From positions 1 through 39,218 of the IMG/VR virus record IMGVR_UViG_3300025087_000188: a stretch of DNA of 39,218 bases. One strand, written 5' to 3'. This DNA comes from a virus. How positions within the stretch are numbered: position 1 is the stretch's first letter; every line of letters begins with the position of its first letter. The notes under the pieces are model-generated. The model was not told the origin of the DNA, did not search any database, and saw only the letters and a list, made by a program, of their open reading frames with translations. The position numbers and the translations under genes were made by a program. Positions 31,016 through 37,307 of this stretch are shown piece by piece.

Positions 31016-31516
31016 ATGCTGACGAATCCGGCGTTCTACATCTGGGTCGGTGACGATGCTCTCTGTCCGATGAAGGGCGAGTTCCCGAGCGACAGCCGGT
31101 GGTCGGGCCTCCTGCACGCAGCCAAGCATCCATGTCACGTCGGTGCCGTAGGCTACACGGGCTCACTGCCGAAGGACCATCCAGAGTACCTCGTGGCTGT
31201 CCGGGACGAAGGGCGGCAGCTGTACCTCAACATTGTGGACGCCCCCGTGCCGATCTTCCGGCACGAGGTCTTCACGGCAGCGCTGGACTTCTTGGATGTC
31301 TGGGCGTTCACCGGGCCAGTATTGGTTCACTGCAACAATGGTCTTTCGCGCGCCCCCTCTCTCGTGCTGGCGTGGCTGGCGAAGCGGGGCCGAAAGGACT
31401 GGGCGGATAGGTCCTTCGCCGAGGCGCGGGCGGCCTTCGAGCGCCTGATGCCGGACTACGCGCCCGGCAAGGGGATCGAGCAGTTCCTGGTCGAAGAGTG
31501 GGGGAGGATCACGTAA
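31016..31516 (+). CDS. Dual-specificity-type protein phosphatase
   Basis: A 166-aa protein starting at ATG 31016, 9 bases from GAGGGGG (GTG 31007 is alternative). The catalytic P-loop is clear: GPVLVHCNNGLSRAPSLVLA with H105-C106-x5-R112, followed by S/A residues as in cysteine-phosphatases. An Asp in LYLNIVDAPVPI (D75) is placed as the general acid. This matches the HCx5R superfamily (DSP/PTP fold). It removes phosphate from Ser/Thr/Tyr or nucleotide/phosphoinositide substrates. The target is unknown. Phage copies may silence host signalling (inference). Its stop TAA overlaps the next ATG. Confidence 0.75.
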   Translation: MLTNPAFYIWVGDDALCPMKGEFPSDSRWSGLLHAAKHPCHVGAVGYTGSLPKDHPEYLVAVRDEGRQLYLNIVDAPVPIFRHEVFTAALDFLDVWAFTGPVLVHCNNGLSRAPSLVLAWLAKRGRKDWADRSFAEARAAFERLMPDYAPGKGIEQFLVEEWGRIT

Positions 31517-31938
31517 TGTTGCTCTGGCTGAACCGCGACGAGAAAGAAGTGATCGAGGGGTTACACGTGCTCCGCGAGATGAAGCGGGACCGCGCGTTCC
31601 CCTCGGAGATCCTGAAGCTCCGGGAGGAGATCGAAGACCTGAAGATCGCGAAGTCGCGTCTGACCGAGGAGCACGCGCGGGAGGACCGCGAACTGCGCCA
31701 CATGATCGGCCTGGAGAAGAAGCGCCAGGAGGTCGAGGTCGAGCAGGCCAAGAAGGGCGCCGTGCTTGCGGTCCAGGAGGAGAATCTGGCGGCCGACCGC
31801 AAGCGGTTCGCCGACGAGATGGCCTTCCAGCGGTCGCGGTTCGAGGAGGAGGTGGGCTATTTGAAGGGGATGATGGCGGACATCCTCGCGCGGCTGCCGA
31901 ACGTGAACGTGGCCCTCGAAGGGAAGATGCGGCGATGA
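31516..31938 (+). CDS. Coiled-coil protein (140 aa)
   Basis: ATG 31516 has GGGGAGG upstream and overlaps the phosphatase stop. The product is a single long charged helix (EEIEDLKIAKSRLTEEHARE; EKKRQEVEVEQAKKGAVLAV; FQRSRFEEEVGYLKGMMADI) with a short N-terminal hydrophobic start. The translational coupling to the phosphatase suggests a partner or scaffold for it. No family recognised. Confidence 0.6.
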   Translation: MLLWLNRDEKEVIEGLHVLREMKRDRAFPSEILKLREEIEDLKIAKSRLTEEHAREDRELRHMIGLEKKRQEVEVEQAKKGAVLAVQEENLAADRKRFADEMAFQRSRFEEEVGYLKGMMADILARLPNVNVALEGKMRR

Positions 31939-32210
31939 GCGACAACGACACGGCGAGCTATTCGCTCAGTCCACTCGCTGGGATGCTCGGCGCTCTGGTG
32001 CCTCCTAGGTCGCTCGGCAACCAGGCATTCCAGCAGGCGAGCTACCAGCAGATGCTCCAGCAGTATCAGGGGTCGTCGAGCAGCGCGAACATCACCTGGG
32101 ACGATCTGGTCCAGCCACAGCAGCGCACGCTGGCGGCGTCGCGCCCCGCCGTCGAGGACGAGAAGGCCTGGCTCCGCCGTCGCGTCCGGGAGGTCCTGTG
32201 GACGCCCTGA
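31935..32210 (+). CDS. Gln/Ser-rich small protein (91 aa)
   Basis: ATG 31935 overlaps the previous stop. It encodes 91 aa. A Gln/Ser-rich centre (NQAFQQASYQQMLQQYQGSS) is followed by a more ordinary C-terminus (VEDEKAWLRRRVREVLW). Likely partly disordered. Overlaps the KH gene by 13 bases. Function unknown. Confidence 0.5.
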   Translation: MSDNDTASYSLSPLAGMLGALVPPRSLGNQAFQQASYQQMLQQYQGSSSSANITWDDLVQPQQRTLAASRPAVEDEKAWLRRRVREVLWTP

Positions 32211-32461
32211 CGCGGCTGCTCGAGGCGGCCCTCGCGGCGCTGCTTCGCGAGGATGAGACGGGCACCGTGCGGCTGACCGCGACGGAGCGGGTGGTGGTGG
32301 CCGAGCTCCGTGTGCCAAACAGCCATGTGGCCGGCGTCGTGATCGGCCGGGACGGGGAGACGGTCGACGCGCTGCGTCACCTGGCCGACCGGGTGGGCCG
32401 GGCCCAGCGGCCCCCGATGCGGGTGGTGATCGAAGTCGTCGTGGTCGGAGGCGAGCGATGA
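32198..32461 (+). CDS. KH-domain RNA-binding protein (KhpA-like)
   Basis: An 87-aa protein from GTG 32198. Residues 35-70 carry the KH pattern: AELRVPNSHVAGVVIG, the GxxG loop as GRDG (50-53), and the helix ETVDALRHLADRVGRA, then a strand MRVVIEVVVVGG. This is the domain order of bacterial KhpA (a single type-II KH domain binding RNA), of similar length. Phage copies are unusual. It may bind phage or host mRNA to affect translation or stability (inference). Confidence 0.7.
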   Translation: MDALTRLLEAALAALLREDETGTVRLTATERVVVAELRVPNSHVAGVVIGRDGETVDALRHLADRVGRAQRPPMRVVIEVVVVGGER

Positions 32462-32745
32462 CGGACGACCAGGGTGCGGCGTTCGCGAGATTCCGCAGTC
32501 TCCTGGGGTCGCTCAGGCTCCGCGTCCTCGCCGACCCGGAGGGATGGCCGATCGTCCCGGGGCGTCACGGCCAACTGGAGTGGCACGACGAGCACACGGT
32601 CGCGGTCTACAGCGCGAAGATCCGGATGCTCGCCAGACTGGCACAGCTTCCCGGCTTGCGTCGTCACCAGATCGGCGACCACGAGTTTCGGCTCCTTCTC
32701 GACGCCTCTGGGATGCACGACAGCGGGGCACTAGGGGGGGGGTAA
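32458..32745 (+). CDS. Small protein ending in a poly-G tract (95 aa)
   Basis: ATG 32458 overlaps the KH stop. The 95-aa product (FARFRSLLGSLRLRVLADPE; HTVAVYSAKIRMLARLAQLP) is basic, with an unknown fold. It ends at TAA 32743-32745 directly after nine Gs (32734-32742). A frameshift of one base at this tract would enter a frame open to TGA 32841-32843, which overlaps ATG 32840 in the standard ATGA manner. The true end is therefore uncertain. Confidence 0.55.
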   Translation: MTDDQGAAFARFRSLLGSLRLRVLADPEGWPIVPGRHGQLEWHDEHTVAVYSAKIRMLARLAQLPGLRRHQIGDHEFRLLLDASGMHDSGALGGG

Positions 32746-32764
32746 TCCGCGTCCTCCGGCTCAG

Positions 32765-32779
32765 AACACGCCGCGTGTT
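32765..32779. repeat. Palindromic motif AACACG-CCG-CGTGTT
   Basis: A 6-bp inverted repeat with a 3-base centre in the 94-base stretch between the poly-G gene and the next ATG. It could be an operator or a small RNA element, or part of the shifted reading frame. Confidence 0.25.
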
Positions 32780-32839
32780 GTCCGACGCACACAAAGTGGC
32801 CCTGGGACGCGGGAGACGCTTCCAGCGGCAGGAGGCGCC

Positions 32840-33472
32840 ATGATCTCCCCCACGACCGCTCCCCTGGACGCCCTGCTTGATCTGGAGAAGCCCCTCTTCA
32901 CGGCCCCGGAACGCCCGCACTGGTCGGCCCAGGCGGCCTATCTCGGCCGGGTGACGGACGAGGCGCTGTACGGGACCGACCCCTTCGGCGGCTACGGGAG
33001 CCCCGAGGCCTACGCCCGAGACCGGCTGGACCTGGCCCGCGGGGAGTTCCGGCTGTTCCTGAAGCTCTGGCGGACGATGCAGTGGGTCGGCGTGGAGGAG
33101 GACCGCTGGACGATGGTGTCCAAGCGCCGGGCGCTCCTGCTGGGCGAGCTGCGCGAGGTCGGCGCCGACCCCGTCGAGTGGTTCGCCCGGATGGTCAACG
33201 CCCCGACGACGGAGGCGTTCGAGCAGGAGGTCGACCGCCACCTGAGCCGCCAGGTCTGGACGACGCGGACCTTCCGCCTGCCGCTCGAGGTCGACGGGCT
33301 GGTGGAGGAGGCTCTCCAGCGGGCCCTGCCCTACGTGCTGAACGACCCGGAAGCAACGGTGGGCGATGCCGGTCACCGGGAGCACGCCTTCCGGTGCCTG
33401 GAGCTGCTCTGCATGAAGTTCCTCCGGGACACGCCGGTCATGACGGCGCCGGATCAGGAAGGAGCAGTGTAG
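32840..33472 (+). CDS. Hypothetical protein (210 aa)
   Basis: ATG 32840 with GGCAGGAGG upstream. A mostly helical 210-aa protein. FGGYGSPEAYARDRLDLARG and FRLFLKLWRTMQWVGVEEDR are notable, followed by RRALLLGELREVGADPVEWF and a helical C-terminus. There is no clear catalytic motif, and Cys residues occur only in RCLELLCMKFL. I do not recognise the family. Next to the GCC-NNC repeat gene. Confidence 0.6.
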   Translation: MISPTTAPLDALLDLEKPLFTAPERPHWSAQAAYLGRVTDEALYGTDPFGGYGSPEAYARDRLDLARGEFRLFLKLWRTMQWVGVEEDRWTMVSKRRALLLGELREVGADPVEWFARMVNAPTTEAFEQEVDRHLSRQVWTTRTFRLPLEVDGLVEEALQRALPYVLNDPEATVGDAGHREHAFRCLELLCMKFLRDTPVMTAPDQEGAV

Positions 33473-33474
33473 AG

Positions 33475-33708
33475 ATGAATCTGTCAAGCGGATGTTTCCC
33501 GGCAGACTTCGCCAACGCCATCGCCATCGCCCCCGCCATCGCCGGCGCCAACGCCGCCGCCTCCGCCGCCGCCATCGCCTCCGCCATCGCTCACGCCAAC
33601 GCCGCCGCCTCCGCCAACGCCATCGCCCCCGCCATCGCCGGCGCCATCGCCGTCGTCTACGCCCACGTCACCGTCAACGTCACGCCAATGAACAGGAGAC
33701 CGCGATGA
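33475..33708 (+). CDS. Ala-X dipeptide repeat protein (77 aa)
   Basis: ATG 33475 reads 77 codons. After LSSGCFPADF the sequence is a strict alternation of Ala with N, I, P, G, S or H (such as ANAIAIAPAIAGANAAAS) for about 50 residues, then VTVNVTPMNRRPR. The DNA is a GCC-NNC hexamer array (33511 to about 33650). Alternating Ala-x could form silk-like beta strands or a spiral. The reverse strand reads a Gly/Asp repeat, but codon and ribosome-site context favour this strand. Translation is plausible, function unknown. Confidence 0.45.
   Translation: MNLSSGCFPADFANAIAIAPAIAGANAAASAAAIASAIAHANAAASANAIAPAIAGAIAVVYAHVTVNVTPMNRRPR
33511..33657. repeat. GCC-NNC hexamer array (copy 1)
   Basis: About 24 imperfect GCC-NNC hexamers. 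It contains blocks of 20 bases (33602-33621) and 21 bases (33581-33601) that recur exactly at 34334-34353 and 34355-34375. Prone to slippage and to assembly error. Confidence 0.7.
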
Positions 33709-34316
33709 TCGCACTGTCCGTCGGCCTGCACTTCGCCAAGGGCTACATCGGCAATCCGTACTGGCCCGCCATGGAGCGGGTGATCACAATCCGCAAGCAG
33801 TCCGGCGTCGATCGCGCGCGGAGCGAAGACAAGCGCGCCAAGACGCTCAAAGCGTGGCTGGAGAGCCACGAGATGACCCTGGCCGACTACCGCGCCCTCG
33901 AAGCGGAGGCGTCCCTGCCGTTCTACACCGCGCCGAGCGGCGAGATCGTGGTGCCGGCCCACCACCTGCACGGCTTCATGGCGGGGGTCGCGGCCGTCGC
34001 GCCGGCCAGCGTGCGTCTCGCGCGCCCGGAGCAGATCCGGACGCTCGTCGAGTGGGGGGACCTCGCGACCGGCAAGACCACGCCGGACGGCGTGTGGGAA
34101 CGCTTCATCCGCCACCCGCTGACGAACCAGCGGCGGCTCCAGTCGTCCGCGTACATCGAGCAGTTCACCGCGCGCGGGACGCTGCGGATCACCAACGACG
34201 ACGTCGAGAAGAAGGCGCGCGACTTCATCGCGTGGGGCGGGCACGAGGTGGGCGTCGGCGCCGCCCGAAAGATGGGCTGGGGCCGGTTCGAGGTCACCGA
34301 GTGGACGCCCGCGTGA
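33705..34316 (+). CDS. RAMP-like protein with glycine-rich loop
   Basis: A 203-aa protein; ATG 33705 with AACAGGAGAC upstream. The N-terminus is helical and basic. Residues 78-90 (SGEIVVPAHHLHG) resemble the 'xIPGSSLKG' element of RAMP (repeat-associated mysterious protein, ferredoxin-like RNA-binding) proteins. The C-terminus (174-197) reads FIAWGGHEVGVGAARKMGWG followed by RFEVTEW, with G-x-G-x4-G-x-G (183-193) like the RAMP glycine loop. These are motif resemblances, not a proven family. No CRISPR array is nearby, and copies of a hexamer repeat lie on both sides. An RNA-binding or nuclease role is conceivable. Confidence 0.55.
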   Translation: MIALSVGLHFAKGYIGNPYWPAMERVITIRKQSGVDRARSEDKRAKTLKAWLESHEMTLADYRALEAEASLPFYTAPSGEIVVPAHHLHGFMAGVAAVAPASVRLARPEQIRTLVEWGDLATGKTTPDGVWERFIRHPLTNQRRLQSSAYIEQFTARGTLRITNDDVEKKARDFIAWGGHEVGVGAARKMGWGRFEVTEWTPA

Positions 34317-34320
34317 GGTT

Positions 34321-34383
34321 GCCACCGCCGCCCCCGCCGCCTCCGCCAACGCCGCCGCCATCGCTCACGCCAACGATCCGCAC
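34321..34383. repeat. GCC-NNC hexamer array (copy 2, shorter)
   Basis: A short repeat of the same hexamer family lies just after the RAMP-like gene. Two blocks match copy 1 exactly (34334-34353 and 34355-34375). It reads AASANAAAIAHAN in one frame and stops soon after, so it is likely a remnant or the far arm of a duplication. Confidence 0.6.
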
Positions 34384-34417
34384 TGAGTCGGCTGCTACGG
34401 CGCCCGACAAATTGTCC

Positions 34418-34447
34418 TTGACCTGCAGCGGGAGGCCGCCGGATAAT
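34418..34447 (+). promoter_or_regulatory. Strong sigma70-like promoter before replication genes
   Basis: TTGACC (34418-34423) and GATAAT (34442-34447) are separated by 18 bases, each matching five of six consensus positions. It lies in the 225-base gap after the repeat and before ATG 34542, giving a leader of about 90 bases. An earlier in-frame start at 34446 would overlap the -10 element and is therefore unlikely. Confidence 0.7.
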
Positions 34448-34541
34448 GTGTGCGGTAGAGCGCGCAGTGCAGAGCGGCTCGGTGGCGTCCGATTCCCCCC
34501 AGGTTGCGGGCGACGCCGAGCCGCTAGAACTTGGGGGAGCA

Positions 34542-34862
34542 ATGCCGCGCATCCGCACGTTGAAGCCCTCACACGCCCGCACATTTCGGTATTTCCGCGT
34601 CGCGCACAGCTTTCTCGCTCTCCCGCTCCCGTGGTACGCGAAGATGGTCTACGTCGCGCTCTGCCATCACGTCGATGCTGGCGAGGACAGTCCCTCGATC
34701 GGGAGCCTCGCCTCCGACGCGGGATGCTCGGTCAGCTTAGTCCACAGGGCCTTCATGAGGCGCGAGGCGGTTGGGGTGCTCCAGATCCGGTCGGGGCGGC
34801 GCCCCGGCGGCACGAATGTCTACACCCTCCACGATCCGCCAGGCCATCGAGGATTCCCATGA
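34542..34862 (+). CDS. Winged-helix replication-region protein (106 aa)
   Basis: ATG 34542 follows GGGGGAGC. It starts MPRIRTLKPSHARTFRYFRV, a PRIRTxKP opening known from phage replication helix-turn-helix proteins. Residues 36-95 form a winged helix: MVYVALCHHVDAGEDSPSIG, the recognition region SLASDAGCSVSLVHRAFMRR and wing GGTNVYTLH. It is clearly paralogous to the N-terminus of the next gene. Probably binds origin or operator DNA, as initiator partner or regulator. Stop overlaps the next ATG. Confidence 0.68.
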   Translation: MPRIRTLKPSHARTFRYFRVAHSFLALPLPWYAKMVYVALCHHVDAGEDSPSIGSLASDAGCSVSLVHRAFMRREAVGVLQIRSGRRPGGTNVYTLHDPPGHRGFP

Positions 34863-35563
34863 GCGTCTACGCGATTGGCCACGCCTTCCAGGTGCACCTG
34901 CCACCACGAGAGAAATTCGTGCTTGTGGCGCTGGCAGATAACGCCGACCACGCCGGGTCGTGCTATCCCTCGCTTGAGACCCTCGCGGGCAAGACGTCGA
35001 TGTCCGTGAGAACCGTCCAGCGCGCACTCAGGGATCTCGAGACCCTAGGCGCACTCGTCGTCGAACGACACGGCGGGCGCGGTCGGTCGAGCCGGTACAC
35101 CATCGTCGGCGTGCCGACAGTACCGACGGTGGTAAGAAAAAACCCTGTCAGCGTGTCACCCATTGCCGCTGGAAAGGGTGACAACGAGTCCATAAAGGGT
35201 GACACGGGTGGCCAACTAACCGTAGTTAACCGTACTACTCCTAGTCTTAGAAAGACTAGGGCCGTTGGTCAGAGCGCCAACGGCGTCGGGGCCCTCATTG
35301 AGGCCTACCAGCAGCAGTTCGAGGCGAAGTACCAGGAGCCCCCGCTCATCAGTCGGCCGAAGGAGCCCGTGCTGCTGGCCAAGCTCGTCAAGCAATTCGG
35401 CGAGGAGAAGGTCCGGGACAGGCTGGCACAGTTCTTCCGGAGCGATGACAAGTTCATCGTCGGATCTGGCCACTCGCTCGCCGCGTTTCACGGGTGCTTC
35501 AACAAGCTCATCGCCCTGGCGCGCGACCGCGAGCCCCAGCCGGGCTACGGGAAGTGGGGCTAG
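34859..35563 (+). CDS. Replication initiator protein with embedded origin
   Basis: A 234-aa protein. Residues 15-83 form a winged helix of HTH_36 type (EKFVLVALADNADHAGSCYP; SLETLAGKTSMSVRTVQRAL; wing GRSSRYTIVG). A polar linker (90-140) is encoded by repeat-rich DNA (see origin). The C-terminal domain (142-225) has IEAYQQQFEAKYQEPPLISR and FGEEKVRDRLAQFFRSDDKF, then HSLAAFHGCFNKLI, like the C-terminal domains of phage replication organisers. Lambda O has the same plan: N-terminal DNA binding, C-terminal helicase loading, with the origin in the linker DNA. No helicase or polymerase gene is seen, so host enzymes may be used. Confidence 0.72.
   Translation: MSVYAIGHAFQVHLPPREKFVLVALADNADHAGSCYPSLETLAGKTSMSVRTVQRALRDLETLGALVVERHGGRGRSSRYTIVGVPTVPTVVRKNPVSVSPIAAGKGDNESIKGDTGGQLTVVNRTTPSLRKTRAVGQSANGVGALIEAYQQQFEAKYQEPPLISRPKEPVLLAKLVKQFGEEKVRDRLAQFFRSDDKFIVGSGHSLAAFHGCFNKLIALARDREPQPGYGKWG
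35142..35260. other. Candidate origin of replication inside the initiator gene
   Basis: Three copies of GGGTGACA-type iteron: GTGTCACCC (inverted, 35153-35161), AAAGGGTGACA (35173-35183) and AAAGGGTGACAC (35194-35205). The two direct copies are 21 bases apart, i.e. two helical turns. They are followed by a direct repeat TAACCGTA at 35217-35224 and 35227-35234 (10 bases apart), an inverted AACTA/TAGTT, and the perfect 9-bp stem CCTAGTCTT/AAGACTAGG (35240-35260). The segment is more A/T-rich than anything near it. Together these are the parts of an iteron origin plus unwinding element. Confidence 0.6.
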
Positions 35564-35565
35564 GC

Positions 35566-35838
35566 ATGAGGCTCGTGGCACGCCCCGAGAACCCCGAGGG
35601 CCTGTTCACCGACTGGCTGGCCGGCTGGAAGCGCCTGTGCCCGCCCCAGGCGTTCCGTGGCCAAAAACTTCGCACGGCGTGGCAGCAGCGGCTTGACCGG
35701 GCGCTGGGATGCGTGGACGAGTCAGGCCGACGTCGGGCGCCCTGGCCCCCATGGCCCGCGCGACTGCTCCCGGCGGCGCGGGCCGACGACGACGCCGTCG
35801 AGCAGGCGCGGCTGCGGCGGGAACTTGGCGTGGTCTGA
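35566..35838 (+). CDS. Hypothetical protein downstream of initiator (90 aa)
   Basis: ATG 35566 lies 2 bases after the initiator stop. It encodes RLVARPENPEGLFTDWLAGW, then RLDRALGCVDESGRRR and an end rich in Arg and Asp. It sits where a helicase loader-like gene would be, but no such motif is seen. No family recognised. Confidence 0.5.
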   Translation: MRLVARPENPEGLFTDWLAGWKRLCPPQAFRGQKLRTAWQQRLDRALGCVDESGRRRAPWPPWPARLLPAARADDDAVEQARLRRELGVV

Positions 35839-35871
35839 TGAGCACTCGAGCGTGGTGAAGGAGATGGACCG

Positions 35872-36528
35872 ATGAAGATCGAGATCACGCACCGCGTTTC
35901 CGGCGCCGTGCTGTTCGGCGTTGAAGCAGAATCCTGGCGTTGCGCCGTCGAGATCGCTGTCAAGCAAGACGCCAACCTCCGGGACGCCGACCTCGGGGGC
36001 GCCGACCTCCGGGGCGCCGACCTCCGGGGCGCCGACCTCGGGGGCGCCGACCTCGGGGACGCCGACCTCCGGGGCGCCACCCTCCGGGGCGCCGACCTCC
36101 GGGGCGCCACCCTCCGGGGCGCCGACCTCGGGGGCGCCAACCTCCGGGGCGCCACCCTCCGGGGCGCCGACCTCGGGGGCGCCGACCTCGGGGGCGCCGA
36201 CCTCCGGGGCGCCGACCTCGGGGGCGCCAACCTCTTGGGTGCCAACCTTTGGGGCGCCAATCTTCGAGACACCGATCTCTGGAGCGCCAACCTCCGTGGC
36301 ACCAGGGTACTCGCTGTCGCATTCCTCGGCCACATCGACGGGTGGGCGACAACGCTCTGGCGCACCGATCAGGGCTACCGCATCCAGGCGGGATGCCATA
36401 TGTTCACGCTCGACGAGGCGACAGCGCACTACGCGGATCGCGCGGACCGCCGCGGGCTCTACTACCTCGCCACGGAGGCGTGGCGGGTGATCGCGCGGTT
36501 GCAGGGATGGGAGCCGGAGTCGTCATGA
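35872..36528 (+). CDS. Pentapeptide-repeat protein (218 aa)
   Basis: ATG 35872 with GAAGGAG upstream. Residues 1-33 form an N-cap ([20 protein letters not shown]). Residues 34-143 are 22 consecutive A(D/N/T)LxG pentapeptides that form a right-handed beta helix. The C-terminal 75 residues ([33 protein letters not shown] and [13 protein letters not shown]) are a separate domain that recurs with such repeats in phages. Pentapeptide proteins can mimic DNA and inhibit gyrase (general knowledge), but that function is not shown here. The unusually uniform repeats suggest recent expansion. Confidence 0.8.
   Translation: MKIEITHRVSGAVLFGVEAESWRCAVEIAVKQDANLRDADLGGADLRGADLRGADLGGADLGDADLRGATLRGADLRGATLRGADLGGANLRGATLRGADLGGADLGGADLRGADLGGANLLGANLWGANLRDTDLWSANLRGTRVLAVAFLGHIDGWATTLWRTDQGYRIQAGCHMFTLDEATAHYADRADRRGLYYLATEAWRVIARLQGWEPESS
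35971..36300. repeat. Tandem 15-bp array coding pentapeptides
   Basis: Twenty-two units of 15 bases, mostly GCCGACCTCCGGGGC or the variant with CTCGGG, in frame with the gene. Near-identity between units makes copy number variable and assembly errors likely. All three forward frames and the reverse strand stay open here, which creates spurious reading frames. Confidence 0.8.
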
Positions 36529-36674
36529 CCTCGCCGCAATTCCGCGGCGGGCGGGGCGCGGCGCGGGACCCTCAGTCACCCCGCGTCGCGCTCCGGAACT
36601 CCCTGCTGGCCGCGCTCCTGGCGCTGGCGTGCGTCGCGGCGTATGGGGCGCTGGCGTGGGTGGTGGGCGGATGA
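36525..36674 (+). CDS. Small membrane protein (49 aa)
   Basis: ATG 36525 overlaps the previous stop. A basic, Arg-rich N-terminus precedes one transmembrane helix ([20 protein letters not shown]). TGA overlaps the next ATG. Unknown function. Confidence 0.5.
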   Translation: MTSPQFRGGRGAARDPQSPRVALRNSLLAALLALACVAAYGALAWVVGG

Positions 36675-37003
36675 CCTGTCCGACGTGCGGTGGCACTAAG
36701 GTGCTGCGCGGTCTCGGCAAGCCAATTCACGGCCCCTGCCACTGGATGGAGATTCCATGTTACCGCTGTCACGGCACGGGCGAGGTGGAGAGCGTTCAGG
36801 CGATCTGGATAGAAGAGGGGAAGTATCTTCGAGAGTTCCGAGAGAAACGCGACTGGTCAGTACGCGAGGCGGCGAATTGGCTCCACGTCCTACCGAGCGA
36901 GTGGAGCAAGGCCGAGCACGGCACGGTGGATCCGTCATCAGTCCACGGCGCTCTCCAGCAGCGCGTTCTTAAGGATCTCGCGGGGCAGACGCGCGATGAG
37001 TGA
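36671..37003 (+). CDS. Zinc-finger plus helix-turn-helix regulator (110 aa)
   Basis: A 110-aa protein. Residues 3-36 carry CPTCGG and CYRCHGTG (cysteine pairs C3/C6 and C30/C33), DnaJ-type zinc motifs. Residues 53-84 form an Xre-type helix-turn-helix: LREFREKRDWSVREAANWLH, then VLPSEWSKAEHG. The combination suggests a DNA-binding regulator of the early operon. Overlaps the next gene by 8 bases. Target not visible. Confidence 0.7.
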   Translation: MTCPTCGGTKVLRGLGKPIHGPCHWMEIPCYRCHGTGEVESVQAIWIEEGKYLREFREKRDWSVREAANWLHVLPSEWSKAEHGTVDPSSVHGALQQRVLKDLAGQTRDE

Positions 37004-37307
37004 CTACGAGTACGCCGACGATGCTGAGCGTATTGCCCATCTTCGCGCGAGGCTGCGAGACGCCGAGCGGACCGCTGAGACATTTCGGACGTTGGCCGGG
37101 CGACAAGACAAAGAGCGGAGCCTCTGGTTCCGTCGTGCCGCCGACCTGTCGTCGAGCCTGCGCGCGCTGGTTCACAACTACGAAGTGTTGCTCAGCGAGT
37201 TGGGGCACCACGGCCACGACGCGCAGACGGACCCCGACACGATGTGTCTTGACTGCTACGGGCTCCGCGAAGCCAAAGGGACGCTTGAGTGGGAGGCGCC
37301 GCAATGA
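36996..37307 (+). CDS. Coiled-coil hypothetical protein (103 aa)
   Basis: ATG 36996. The product is helical at the N-terminus (DDAERIAHLRARLRDAERTA), followed by LSSSLRALVHNYEVLLSELG, and a Cys-containing C-terminus (TMCLDCYGLREAKG) that may bind metal. Function unknown. Confidence 0.55.
   Translation: MSDYEYADDAERIAHLRARLRDAERTAETFRTLAGRQDKERSLWFRRAADLSSSLRALVHNYEVLLSELGHHGHDAQTDPDTMCLDCYGLREAKGTLEWEAPQ

Noticed and set aside
33484-33714. Reverse-strand Gly/Asp repeat protein opposite the hexamer array
   Set aside because: Every gene in the window runs on + and this frame has no ribosome site. The Gly/Asp pattern follows from complementing GCC-NNC.
35971-36300. CRISPR array
   Set aside because: The repeats are 15-bp tandem units without spacers, in frame with a pentapeptide protein.
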